DNA from: Lachnospiraceae bacterium NK4A144
GTDB lineage: Bacteria > Bacillota > Clostridia > Lachnospirales > Lachnospiraceae
Direction: 5' to 3'
DNA length: 64,000 nt
Assembly (NCBI GenBank): GCA_000424365.1
Contig: AUJT01000016.1
Location: 29,090 to 93,089, forward strand
Positions 35,252 through 43,969 of this stretch are shown here, piece after piece. The number at the start of each line of letters is the position of its first letter. Positions within the stretch are counted from its first letter, which is position 1. Under the pieces are notes generated by a model that saw only the letters and a list, made by a program, of their open reading frames with translations, ran no database searches and was not told where the DNA came from. Position numbers and translations under genes: made by a program.

Positions 35252-36292
35252 ATGGTAAAAGTCGGAATAATCGGTGCAACAGGATATGCAGGAAATGAAA
35301 TAATCCGCCTGCTTCTTAATCACAAAGATATAGAGATCAAATGGCTGGTATCCCGAAGTTTTGCCGGTCAGAAATATGCTGATATATATAGAAACTATTT
35401 TGAAGTTCTGGATATGGAGTGCAGCGGAGAAGAACTCTCAGAACTTGCTGACAGCGTAGATGTGGTATTTACTGCAACTCCTCAGGGCTATCTTTCAAGT
35501 GTCCTTACTAATGAGATCCTTGAAAAGACAAAGTTTATCGATCTCTCGGCAGACTATCGTATAAGAGACGTATTTACATATGAAAAATGGTATCACCTCG
35601 AGCATAAATCTCCGGAGCTCATTCAGAAAGCGGTATACGGACTTTGTGAGGTGAACAGAGAAAAGATAAAGAATACAAGACTTCTTGCAAATCCGGGATG
35701 TTATACCACCTGCTCGATCCTCACGGCTTATCCGCTGGTAAAAGAACATTTGATAGATCCGGACACACTGATAATCAACGCTCTTTCAGGTGTATCGGGC
35801 GCAGGACGAGGCGCAAAGGTAGCAAATCTTTTCTGTGAAGTAAATGAAAGCGCAAAGGCGTACGGAGTTACAACTCACAGACATACGCCTGAGATAGAAG
35901 AACAGCTTTCTTATGCATACGGTGATCCGATCATGATCAATTTCACACCTCATCTGGTTCCTATGAACAGAGGAATACTTGCGACAGAAACAGCAAGCCT
36001 TAAAGAAGGTGTGACAGCGGAGGATATCAGAAACGCATATAACAAGTATTACAAAGATGAATTTTTTGTACGTGTATTGAATGACGGACAGACACCTGAA
36101 ACCAGATTTACAGAGGGAAGTAACTTTGTTGATGTGAATTTCAAGGTTGATGAGAGAACAAACCGTGTCGTAATGATGGGCGCACTCGACAATCTCGTAA
36201 AGGGTGCAGCAGGACAGGCTGTTCAGAACATGAATCTGATGTTTGGATTTGATGAGACGGAAGGATTGAAATCCGTACCAATGGTACCGTAA
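35252..36292 (+). CDS. argC: N-acetyl-gamma-glutamyl-phosphate reductase
   Basis: A 346-residue enzyme. The N-terminal Rossmann motif KVGIIGATGYAGNEIIRLL is followed by the catalytic Cys in LLANPGCYTTCSIL, and HTPEIEEQL holds the His. It reduces N-acetylglutamyl phosphate with NADPH to the semialdehyde, the third step of the acetylated arginine pathway. GAAAGGAAA precedes the start. First gene of the argC-GNAT-argJ-argB-argD operon. Confidence 0.97.
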   Translation: MVKVGIIGATGYAGNEIIRLLLNHKDIEIKWLVSRSFAGQKYADIYRNYFEVLDMECSGEELSELADSVDVVFTATPQGYLSSVLTNEILEKTKFIDLSADYRIRDVFTYEKWYHLEHKSPELIQKAVYGLCEVNREKIKNTRLLANPGCYTTCSILTAYPLVKEHLIDPDTLIINALSGVSGAGRGAKVANLFCEVNESAKAYGVTTHRHTPEIEEQLSYAYGDPIMINFTPHLVPMNRGILATETASLKEGVTAEDIRNAYNKYYKDEFFVRVLNDGQTPETRFTEGSNFVDVNFKVDERTNRVVMMGALDNLVKGAAGQAVQNMNLMFGFDETEGLKSVPMVP

Positions 36293-36302
36293 GGAAGAAA
36301 TA

Positions 36303-36746
36303 ATGATCAGGACAATGACAATAAATGACTACGATGGTGTATATGAGCTTTGGATGTCCATAAAGGGATTTTCTATCCGTTCCATAGATGACAGCCGTGA
36401 GGGCGTGCAGAAATTTCTGGAGAGAAATCCTGCAACATCGATCGTAGCCGTGATGGATGGAAAAATAGTCGGAGCACTTCTCTGCGGGCATGATGGCAGG
36501 AGAGCTACTTTCTATCATGTGTGCGTAAAGGAAGAATACCGTATGCGCGGTATTGGCAGAGAGATGGTTGTGATGGCGATGAGGGCGCTTAAAAAAGAGA
36601 AGATAAATAAAGTGGCTCTTATAGCGTTTACAAAAAACGATGTTGGAAATGCTTTTTGGAAAGAAATCGGGTGGACACAGAGACAGGACCTTAACTATTA
36701 CGATTTCACCTTAAATACAGAAAATATTGAGAGTTTCAATTCCTGA
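36303..36746 (+). CDS. GNAT-family N-acetyltransferase within the arginine operon
   Basis: A 147-residue GNAT acetyltransferase. The acetyl-CoA binding motif A is VCVKEEYRMRGIGREMV, preceded by IVGALLCGHDGRRATFYH and followed by FTKNDVGNAFWKEIGWTQR. It lies 10 bp after argC and 28 bp before argJ, with AAGGAAG as ribosome site. Position suggests a role in arginine metabolism, possibly supplying N-acetylglutamate, but ArgJ can already do that and GNAT substrates are hard to predict. Confidence 0.88.
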   Translation: MIRTMTINDYDGVYELWMSIKGFSIRSIDDSREGVQKFLERNPATSIVAVMDGKIVGALLCGHDGRRATFYHVCVKEEYRMRGIGREMVVMAMRALKKEKINKVALIAFTKNDVGNAFWKEIGWTQRQDLNYYDFTLNTENIESFNS

Positions 36747-36774
36747 GTTAGGAAATTATGGAAAGGACTAGGAT

Positions 36775-37998
36775 ATGAAGATCATAGAGGGCGGTGTAAC
36801 TGCGGCAAAAGGCTTTAAGGCAGCTGGTGTAGAAGCCGGAATAAAGTATCAGAACAGAAAAGATATGGCGATGATCTACTCTGTGACACCTTGCAAGGCT
36901 GCGGGAACTTTTACAACAAATGTAGTAAAAGCGGCTCCTGTAATCTGGGACAGGGATATCGTACGCGGCAAGGGTATAGCTCAGGCAGTTGTAGTAAATT
37001 CCGGAATCGCAAATGCGTGCACAGGTGAGGAAGGCATGACATACTGCGCTGAAACAGCCAAGGCTGCAGGTGCTCTCCTTAATATCCCGGAGGATACGGT
37101 TCTCGTTGGTTCCACAGGCGTTATCGGAATGCAGCTTAGAATGGATAAGATAAAAGAAGGCGTTGAAAAGCTGATTCCGTCTCTTGATGACAGCATTGAC
37201 GCAGGAACACTTGCGGCAGAGGCGATCATGACTACTGATACCCACTCAAAGCAGGTTGCCGTACAGTTTGAAATAGGCGGAAAAACTGTGACTGTAGGAG
37301 GAATGGCAAAGGGTTCGGGAATGATCCATCCGAATATGTGCACCATGCTTGCTTATGTGACAACAGACATCAACATCAGCAGTGATCTGTTAAGAGATGC
37401 TGTTTCAGGCGACATACCTGATACTTTCAATATGATCTCGGTTGATGGAGATACTTCCACAAATGATACCTATCTTTGTCTTGCAAACGGTGAAGCAGGA
37501 AATGCAGAGATCACAGAGAAAAACGCAGATTATGAAGCTTTCAGAAAAGCCCTTAATTACGTGAATACAACACTTGCAAAAGAGATGGCAGGGGACGGAG
37601 AAGGCGCTACTGCACTTTTTGAAGTAGAAGTAATAAACGCTGATACTAAAGAACATGCAAGGGTTCTTGCAAAGTCAGTAATCACTTCATCTCTTACAAA
37701 GGCTGCGATCTACGGTCATGACGCAAACTGGGGAAGGATCCTCTGTGCACTGGGATATTCCGGAGTCACCTTTGATCCCAATCATATCGAGCTCTGGTTT
37801 GGAAGTGACGCAGGAAAAATGCTTATCTTTAAGGATGGAAAGGCAGTGGATTACAGCGAAGAGGAAGCAACAAAGATCCTTTCAGAAAAGACTGTTCATG
37901 TGACTGCTGATATGAAGATGGGTGATGAGACAGCCACAGCATGGGGCTGCGACCTTACCTACGATTATGTAAAGATCAATGCGGATTACAGATCCTGA
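36775..37998 (+). CDS. argJ: bifunctional ornithine acetyltransferase / N-acetylglutamate synthase
   Basis: A 407-residue ArgJ. The autocleavage site is in KGSGMIHPNMCTMLAY, splitting before Thr190, which becomes the nucleophile of the beta chain. Cys precedes it where many homologues have Ala. GSTGVIG (oxyanion-hole region) and GHDANWGRILCALGYSG are conserved. It moves acetyl from N-acetylornithine to glutamate, making the pathway cyclic. AAAGGA upstream of the ATG. Confidence 0.97.
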   Translation: MKIIEGGVTAAKGFKAAGVEAGIKYQNRKDMAMIYSVTPCKAAGTFTTNVVKAAPVIWDRDIVRGKGIAQAVVVNSGIANACTGEEGMTYCAETAKAAGALLNIPEDTVLVGSTGVIGMQLRMDKIKEGVEKLIPSLDDSIDAGTLAAEAIMTTDTHSKQVAVQFEIGGKTVTVGGMAKGSGMIHPNMCTMLAYVTTDINISSDLLRDAVSGDIPDTFNMISVDGDTSTNDTYLCLANGEAGNAEITEKNADYEAFRKALNYVNTTLAKEMAGDGEGATALFEVEVINADTKEHARVLAKSVITSSLTKAAIYGHDANWGRILCALGYSGVTFDPNHIELWFGSDAGKMLIFKDGKAVDYSEEEATKILSEKTVHVTADMKMGDETATAWGCDLTYDYVKINADYRS

Positions 37999-38066
37999 TA
38001 GTTGATTCGTATCGTTATACACAGACAGTTACCAGACTTCACGTATTAGATTAGAGAGGCAAAAAA

Positions 38067-38945
38067 ATGGACATTTCAATGCAGAAAATACAGGACAAAG
38101 CAGGAGTACTTATCGAAGCTCTGCCTTATATACAAAAATTTAACCGGAAGATAATCGTTGTAAAATATGGCGGATCAGCCATGACAAGTGATGAACTCAG
38201 GACAAACGTGATAAAAGACGTGACGCTCTTAAAGCTCGTAGGGTTCAAACCGATAATCGTTCACGGCGGCGGAAAGGAAATTAGCCGTTGGGTAGAAAAA
38301 GCCGGAATGGAGCCGAAATTTATTAACGGTCTCCGTGTAACGGATGAGGATACCATGGAGATCGCTGAGATGGTATTAAACAAAGTAAATAAGTGCCTCG
38401 TACAGCTGGTAGAGTCCCTTGGAGTAAAAGCCATCGGTATCAGCGGAAAAGACGGCGGACTCTTAAAGGTAAAGAAAAAGCTCTCTAACGGCGAAGACAT
38501 AGGATATGTAGGAGAAGTAACAGAAGTTGATCCAAAGATCATCCATGATCTTCTGGAAAAAGATTTCCTTCCCATCGTAGCTCCTATCGGAATGGATGAG
38601 AATTATCACACCTACAATGTCAATGCTGATGATGCGGCATGCGCCATAGCAAAGGCAGTAAAGGCTGAAAAGCTCGCATTCTTAACAGATATTGAAGGTC
38701 TTTATAAAGATATAAATGACAAGTCATCATTTATTTCCAGATTAACAGCATCAGAAGCACAGTCACTTCTTGATGACGGATTTATCGGCGGAGGAATGAT
38801 CCCGAAGCTTGGAAACTGCATCGATGCTATTCATGGCGGAGTGCATAATGTACATATTCTTGACGGACGTGTGCTACACTGCCTGCTCCTCGAGATCTTT
38901 ACAGATAAAGGTATCGGAACAGCAATGGTAGAAGAAGGAGAATGA
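38067..38945 (+). CDS. argB: acetylglutamate kinase
   Basis: A 292-residue amino-acid kinase fold protein: [12 protein letters not shown] (ATP), [14 protein letters not shown] (acetylglutamate site), [15 protein letters not shown] and [14 protein letters not shown]. It phosphorylates N-acetylglutamate, normally the arginine-inhibited step. It overlaps argD by 4 nt at ATGA if argD starts at its first ATG. Confidence 0.97.
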   Translation: MDISMQKIQDKAGVLIEALPYIQKFNRKIIVVKYGGSAMTSDELRTNVIKDVTLLKLVGFKPIIVHGGGKEISRWVEKAGMEPKFINGLRVTDEDTMEIAEMVLNKVNKCLVQLVESLGVKAIGISGKDGGLLKVKKKLSNGEDIGYVGEVTEVDPKIIHDLLEKDFLPIVAPIGMDENYHTYNVNADDAACAIAKAVKAEKLAFLTDIEGLYKDINDKSSFISRLTASEAQSLLDDGFIGGGMIPKLGNCIDAIHGGVHNVHILDGRVLHCLLLEIFTDKGIGTAMVEEGE

Positions 38946-38947
38946 AA

Positions 38948-40144
38948 ATGAGTCTTTCAGAAAAATATATAGAAGAAGGCGAAAAGAACCTTCTTCACAC
39001 CTATAACCGTTTTAAGATCGTGCTTGATCACGGAGACGGTGTATACCTTACAGATGTTGACGGGAAAAAATATCTCGATTTTGCGGCAGGTATCGCTGTA
39101 TTTGCTTTAGGCTATAACGACAAAGAATATAATGATGCCTTAAAAGCGCAGATCGACAAGATCATACATACAAGTAACCTTTACTACAATGTTCCTGCGG
39201 TTGAAGCGGCAAAAGAGCTTTGCAGCGTGTCCGGAATGGACAGGGTATTTTTTACAAACAGCGGAACAGAAGCTATCGAGGGTGCGATCAAGTCAGCGTT
39301 AAAATACGCATACACAAAGGCTCCGGCAGATGACTATGAGATCATCGCCATGGAACATTCTTTCCATGGACGCAGTATGGGAGCGCTTTCTGTAACAGGT
39401 AATTCACACTACAGAGAAGCCTTTGGAACAGGTATAGGTCATATCCGGTTTGCAAAATATAACGATCTTCAGAGCGTAAAGGAGCTGGTAAACGAAAAGA
39501 CCTGCGCGATCATAATGGAAACTGTTCAGGGAGAGGGAGGAATATATCCTGCTGATCCGGAATTTGTAAAGGGTGTGCGTGAGCTCTGTGATGAAAAGGA
39601 TATCCTGCTGATCCTTGATGAAATACAGTGCGGAATGGGACGTACAGGATCAATGTTCGCTTTTGAAGAGTATGGAATAAAGCCGGATATCATGACGACG
39701 GCAAAGGCTCTTGGCTGCGGTGTCCCTGTCGGGGCATTTCTCATGACAGAGAGAGTTGCGGAAAAGTCCCTTGTTCCCGGAGATCACGGATCGACCTACG
39801 GCGGAAATCCCTTTGCATGTGCGGCTGTTCTCGAGGTTTTGAGACAGTTCCGTGAAAAGGATATAACAGGTCATGTAAGAGAGCTTACCCCGTACCTTGA
39901 GGAGAAACTCGATGAACTAAAGGAGAAATGCCCTGTAGTAAAAGAACGCCGCGGAAAGGGATTTATGCAGGCGCTGGAATTAACTATCCCTGCAGGAGAA
40001 ATTGTTACAAAGGCACAGGAAGAGGGAGCTCTTATTATTACAGCAGGCAGTAATGTGCTTCGTCTGGTTCCTCCTCTTATCATTGAAAAAGAGCACATTG
40101 ACAGCCTTGTGGGTATTCTTACGAAAATTTTACAAAAATGTTAA
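38948..40144 (+). CDS. argD: acetylornithine aminotransferase
   Basis: A 398-residue class-III PLP aminotransferase. Markers: DGKKYLDFAAGIAVFALGY, FTNSGTEAIEGAIK, EHSFHGRSMGALSVTG, ILDEIQCGMGRTG and the PLP lysine K253 in TTAKALGCGVPVG. It converts N-acetylglutamate semialdehyde to N-acetylornithine. Of two in-frame ATGs (38942, 38948) the second has GGAG at 7 bp. Last gene of the arginine operon, followed by 82 bp without a clear terminator hairpin. Confidence 0.97.
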   Translation: MSLSEKYIEEGEKNLLHTYNRFKIVLDHGDGVYLTDVDGKKYLDFAAGIAVFALGYNDKEYNDALKAQIDKIIHTSNLYYNVPAVEAAKELCSVSGMDRVFFTNSGTEAIEGAIKSALKYAYTKAPADDYEIIAMEHSFHGRSMGALSVTGNSHYREAFGTGIGHIRFAKYNDLQSVKELVNEKTCAIIMETVQGEGGIYPADPEFVKGVRELCDEKDILLILDEIQCGMGRTGSMFAFEEYGIKPDIMTTAKALGCGVPVGAFLMTERVAEKSLVPGDHGSTYGGNPFACAAVLEVLRQFREKDITGHVRELTPYLEEKLDELKEKCPVVKERRGKGFMQALELTIPAGEIVTKAQEEGALIITAGSNVLRLVPPLIIEKEHIDSLVGILTKILQKC

Positions 40145-40226
40145 ATCCCTGTTGCGTTTTAATTCTGAAAAGTATAAAATGATTTTGCTTTGGGACGCCT
40201 GACAGAAATGCAGTCAGGAGTTAAAA

Positions 40227-40826
40227 ATGAAATATTATGGAAGATCTGTCGGACTGTTTTTGTTGATTCTGAGCCTGAGTCTTTTATCAGCAGGCTGCGG
40301 GAAGGAAGAAAACATTCTGTATCCGGTCGAATCGTCTGAGTCATCCGAGGTTTCGGAAGAAAGCAGCGAGGCACAGGATACAGAAGAGACCCGGCAGACG
40401 ATCTTTGTTTATCTCTGCGGGGCCGTGCAGAATCCCGGGGTCTATGAAGTCCCGGAAGGAACACGGCTTTTTGAGGTGTTAAAACTTGCCGGCGGAATGA
40501 CAGCTGATGCGTCTGATAGTTCCCTGAATCAGGCGGAGAAGCTGAACGACGGTCAACTCATACGGGTACTCACCCGAGATGAGGAAGCATCGGAAAGAGA
40601 AGGAAATAATCCCTCCGGAGACAAAGTAGATCCAAGAGTTAATATTAACACTGCGGATGAGGCAGAACTTACTACGATCACAGGAATAGGATCATCCCGT
40701 GCAAAGGCGATAATCGCATGGCGGGAAGAACACGGCAGCTTTAAGACTATAGAAGACATCATGAACGTGAACGGTATTAAGCAAGGACTCTTCAGCAGGA
40801 TCAGGGACAGTATCAGGGTATCCTGA
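40227..40826 (+). CDS. ComEA-like DNA-binding lipoprotein
   Basis: A 199-residue protein. A lipoprotein signal with lipobox SAG-C24 replaces the usual ComEA membrane helix, and a Ser/Glu-rich linker follows. Residues ~55-112 are a SLBB domain (IFVYLCGAVQNPGVYEVPEG). Residues ~133-195 form a double helix-hairpin-helix (VNINTADEAELTTITGIGSS ... AIIAWREEHGSFKTIEDIMN), the DNA-binding part. It would hold incoming DNA at the cell surface for ComEC, encoded 3 kb downstream on the same strand. GGAG precedes the ATG. Confidence 0.88.
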   Translation: MKYYGRSVGLFLLILSLSLLSAGCGKEENILYPVESSESSEVSEESSEAQDTEETRQTIFVYLCGAVQNPGVYEVPEGTRLFEVLKLAGGMTADASDSSLNQAEKLNDGQLIRVLTRDEEASEREGNNPSGDKVDPRVNINTADEAELTTITGIGSSRAKAIIAWREEHGSFKTIEDIMNVNGIKQGLFSRIRDSIRVS

Positions 40827-40843
40827 AAAAAGGGCAGCTCTTT

Positions 40844-41533
40844 ATGGGAAGAAAAGTACTGGTAGTTGATGATGAAAAGAATATCGTAAAAGGAATCGCT
40901 TTCAGCCTGAAGCAGGATGATATGTCTGTGGATGCTGCCTATGATGGAGAAGAAGCGGTGCGCCTCGCGCGTGAATCCAAATACGATATTATCCTCCTTG
41001 ATGTAATGCTTCCAAAGCTCAGCGGTTTTGAAGCGTGTCAGGAGATACGTGAGTTTTCTGACGTTCCGATAATAATGCTCACAGCCAAGGGCGATGATAT
41101 GGACAAGATCCTCGGGCTTGAGTACGGAGCAGATGATTACATTACAAAACCTTTTAATATTTTGGAAGTCAAGGCTCGTATCAAGGCTATCATGCGCCGT
41201 GCGGAGCGTGGTTCTGAAAAGAAAGAAAAGCCTCGTGTCATCGAAAAGGGTGATCTGAAGCTGGATCTTGAAAGCAGACGCGCATATGTTTCTTCCCGTG
41301 AGATAAATCTGACAGCCAAGGAATTTGATGTTCTCGAGCTCCTTGCTGAAAATCCCAATAAAGTATACTCAAGAGAAGATCTTTTGAAGATCATATGGGG
41401 AAAAGATTATCCCGGTGATGAGCGTACGGTAGACGTTCATATCAGACGTCTTCGGGAAAAGATCGAAGAGAGTCCCAGTAATCCGCGCTATGTCCATACA
41501 AAGTGGGGCGTAGGCTACTATTTTCAGGCATAA
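40844..41533 (+). CDS. OmpR/WalR-type response regulator
   Basis: A 229-residue response regulator. Receiver with VVDDEKN, phosphoacceptor Asp53 (IILLDVMLP), Thr in IMLTAKGDD and Lys in YITKPFN. A winged-helix output domain follows (LTAKEFDVLELLAENPNKVY, ERTVDVHIRRLREKIE). It lies 17 bp after the ComEA-like gene and 3 bp before its cognate kinase. With the kinase and GerMN protein it resembles MtrA-MtrB-LpqB gene order. Targets unknown, possibly envelope homeostasis. Confidence 0.95.
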   Translation: MGRKVLVVDDEKNIVKGIAFSLKQDDMSVDAAYDGEEAVRLARESKYDIILLDVMLPKLSGFEACQEIREFSDVPIIMLTAKGDDMDKILGLEYGADDYITKPFNILEVKARIKAIMRRAERGSEKKEKPRVIEKGDLKLDLESRRAYVSSREINLTAKEFDVLELLAENPNKVYSREDLLKIIWGKDYPGDERTVDVHIRRLREKIEESPSNPRYVHTKWGVGYYFQA

Positions 41534-41536
41534 AGA

Positions 41537-42982
41537 ATGAAGACAGTAATCTCATTTATCATTAGTCAGGCAAAGTTTTTAAAGAGCCTGCAGTTTCGTA
41601 TCTTTTTTCTTTTGATGCTGGTAGGTTTCATACCGTGCATCATTCTATCTGAGAGTATCATCTTAAATTACAGAAGCAGAGCGGTTTCTGTCAGGACGAC
41701 AGAAGCCATAAATCAATGCCGTATCCTGGCAGATCACCTGGATTCATCCGGATATATGCTTAATCCCGAAGATGAGACCCTGAATGCTGAGTTAGAACAG
41801 CTGTCAGGATTTTATGATGGACGGATCATGGTCATGGATCAGGATTTTAGCGTAATATCCGATACTTACAATATGTCGGTCGGAAAGACAATGATCTCAA
41901 AGGAGATCATTGATTGTTACGTGAATGGGACCAGTTCTTCGACATATGATGATGAAAACAGATATATCGAATTTACGGTACCGGTCAGGAATGCGGAGAG
42001 CGGTATTACTTCGGGTGTAATGTTTGCCAGTGCGTCTACAGATTCTATAAAAGACAGCGTGGACATACTTAGGAGAAAGGCGACGATCATCATTATAACG
42101 GCTACAGTGCTGATATTTATGCTGTCGACTATGCTCTCGGCATTGCTCGTGCGCCCTTTTAAGAGGATCACAAGGGCCATCAATTCAGTGCAGCAGGGGT
42201 TTGAGTCAGAGGCTGTTTCAATCCCCGATTACACGGAAACCGAAGCTATCATGGACGCTTTTAACGATCTCATGGAGAGACTAAAAAAGCTTGATGATTC
42301 CCGGGAAGAATTTGTTTCAAATGTGTCTCATGAATTAAAAACACCTCTTGCCTCGATGAAAGTACTCGCAGACTCCATACAGAGCGCGGAGGATGTACCC
42401 GTTGAGACGTATAAAGAATTTATGAGTGATATCACGGAAGAAGTTGACCGTGAAAATCAGATAATCACCGATCTGTTGTCACTTGTAAAGATGGACCGGA
42501 CGGCAGGACTTCCAAATGTAGCACTGACTGATATAAATGCGATGCTTGAAAAGATACTGAAACGCCTGCGTCCGATCGCTGCGAAAAAACAGGTGGATAT
42601 CGTTTTTGAAAGCGGCAGGGCTGTCAGTGCAGAGGTAGATCAGGTAAAGCTTTCGCTGGCTATCAGTAATCTCGTTGAAAATGCCATTAAATACAATAAG
42701 AGCGGCGGCTGGGTGCGCGTAAATCTCGATGCAGATCATCAGTTTTTTACATTGCTGGTTTCTGATTCGGGAATAGGTATCCCGGAGGATTCTCTTGATC
42801 ATATTTATGAGAGGTTTTACAGAGTAGATAAGTCTCATTCGAGGGAGATCGGAGGAACAGGTCTTGGTCTTGCGATAACCAGAAATGCGATCCTTCTTCA
42901 TCGCGGCTCTATAAAGGCAACGAGTATAGAAGGCGAGGGAACCACATTTACAGTTATGATTCCGCTGAAATATGTGCAGTGA
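41537..42982 (+). CDS. sensor histidine kinase
   Basis: A 481-residue kinase. First membrane helix at ~22-45, extracytoplasmic sensor (~46-175), second helix (ATIIIITATVLIFMLSTMLS), HAMP (~200-255), dimerisation domain with phospho-His265 in FVSNVSHELKTPLASMK, and a catalytic domain with N box (AISNLVENAIKYN), G1 (VSDSGIGIPEDSL) and G2 (GGTGLGLAIT). It phosphorylates the regulator encoded 3 bp upstream. The ligand is not predictable. Confidence 0.95.
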   Translation: MKTVISFIISQAKFLKSLQFRIFFLLMLVGFIPCIILSESIILNYRSRAVSVRTTEAINQCRILADHLDSSGYMLNPEDETLNAELEQLSGFYDGRIMVMDQDFSVISDTYNMSVGKTMISKEIIDCYVNGTSSSTYDDENRYIEFTVPVRNAESGITSGVMFASASTDSIKDSVDILRRKATIIIITATVLIFMLSTMLSALLVRPFKRITRAINSVQQGFESEAVSIPDYTETEAIMDAFNDLMERLKKLDDSREEFVSNVSHELKTPLASMKVLADSIQSAEDVPVETYKEFMSDITEEVDRENQIITDLLSLVKMDRTAGLPNVALTDINAMLEKILKRLRPIAAKKQVDIVFESGRAVSAEVDQVKLSLAISNLVENAIKYNKSGGWVRVNLDADHQFFTLLVSDSGIGIPEDSLDHIYERFYRVDKSHSREIGGTGLGLAITRNAILLHRGSIKATSIEGEGTTFTVMIPLKYVQ

Positions 42983-43007
42983 TAAGTTACTGCAGAGGGG
43001 AAAAAGT

Positions 43008-43967
43008 ATGCGGATAGAAAAGAATGACAAGAAAAAGATATTTGGAATAGCATTGGTAATACTGATGCTGGTGATCGTTGGGATATTTGTATCGGGAGAC
43101 AGGAAGGGAACTCATGAAACAGAGGCACCACCTAACGGATTTTCAGTTTATTACATAAATAAAGATGGAAACCAGATAGCTAGCGAGACCAAAAAATCGA
43201 TCTCGGAAAATGCCGGAGTTGATGATCTTTTGGACGCGCTTATGACAGATCCTGACAGTGTACTATTAAAGCGGACCATGGGAGAGGAAGTTTCGCTCCT
43301 GAATTACCATTTAGATAATGGTCAGCTGATACTGAATTTTGATACAGATTATACGATGCTGGAAAGGCCTACAGAGGTACTGTTCAGGGCATCGGTTGTA
43401 CATACCTTATGTCAGTTGAAAGATGTGAGGAGTGTAAGCTTTACTGTTGCTGATGCACCGCTTCTCGATTCGACAGGTGAAGAGGTTGGTGCCATGACTG
43501 ACAGGACGTTTATAGATAATGCAGGAGATGAGATAAGCTCTTATAATAAGGGAACTATCCATCTTTACTTTGCTGATACTACAGGAACGCTTCTCGTTCG
43601 CGTTAGTGAAGAGGTGGTATTCAGTGCAAATGTATCAATGGAAAAGCTGGTTATGGAGAAGCTCATCGAGGGACCGAAAACTAAGTCGGCATATCCGACG
43701 ATCTCGCCGGATACCAAGATGAATACCATCAATGTTAAGGATGGTATATGCTATGTGAGCCTGGATACCAGCATTACTGATAAGCCGGTAGATGTTACAG
43801 AAGAAGTGGTTTTATATTCTATAGTAAATTCACTTACAGAACTGCCGGGTATCCACGAAGTGCAGATCTCGATAAACGGAAAGACAGACGGTACGCTTAG
43901 AGGCGATTTTCCGCTGGATAAGGTTTATTCCAGAAACGGAGATCTGGTAAAGAGAAAGGGCAGCTGA
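43008..43967 (+). CDS. membrane-anchored protein with two GerMN domains
   Basis: A 319-residue protein with an N-terminal signal anchor (KIFGIALVILMLVIVGIFVS) and two GerMN domains, at ~45-165 (FSVYYINKDGNQI ... LILNFDTDYTML) and ~185-305 (GTIHLYFADTTGTLLVRVS ... GICYVSLDTSI). GerMN domains occur in spore germination GerM and in LpqB, the accessory of the MtrAB two-component system. The ATG at 43008 follows GAGGGG. It lies 25 bp after the kinase, so a role in sensing or envelope assembly with that system is likely. It is not lipidated here, unlike LpqB. Confidence 0.85.
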   Translation: MRIEKNDKKKIFGIALVILMLVIVGIFVSGDRKGTHETEAPPNGFSVYYINKDGNQIASETKKSISENAGVDDLLDALMTDPDSVLLKRTMGEEVSLLNYHLDNGQLILNFDTDYTMLERPTEVLFRASVVHTLCQLKDVRSVSFTVADAPLLDSTGEEVGAMTDRTFIDNAGDEISSYNKGTIHLYFADTTGTLLVRVSEEVVFSANVSMEKLVMEKLIEGPKTKSAYPTISPDTKMNTINVKDGICYVSLDTSITDKPVDVTEEVVLYSIVNSLTELPGIHEVQISINGKTDGTLRGDFPLDKVYSRNGDLVKRKGS

Positions 43968-43969
43968 GT

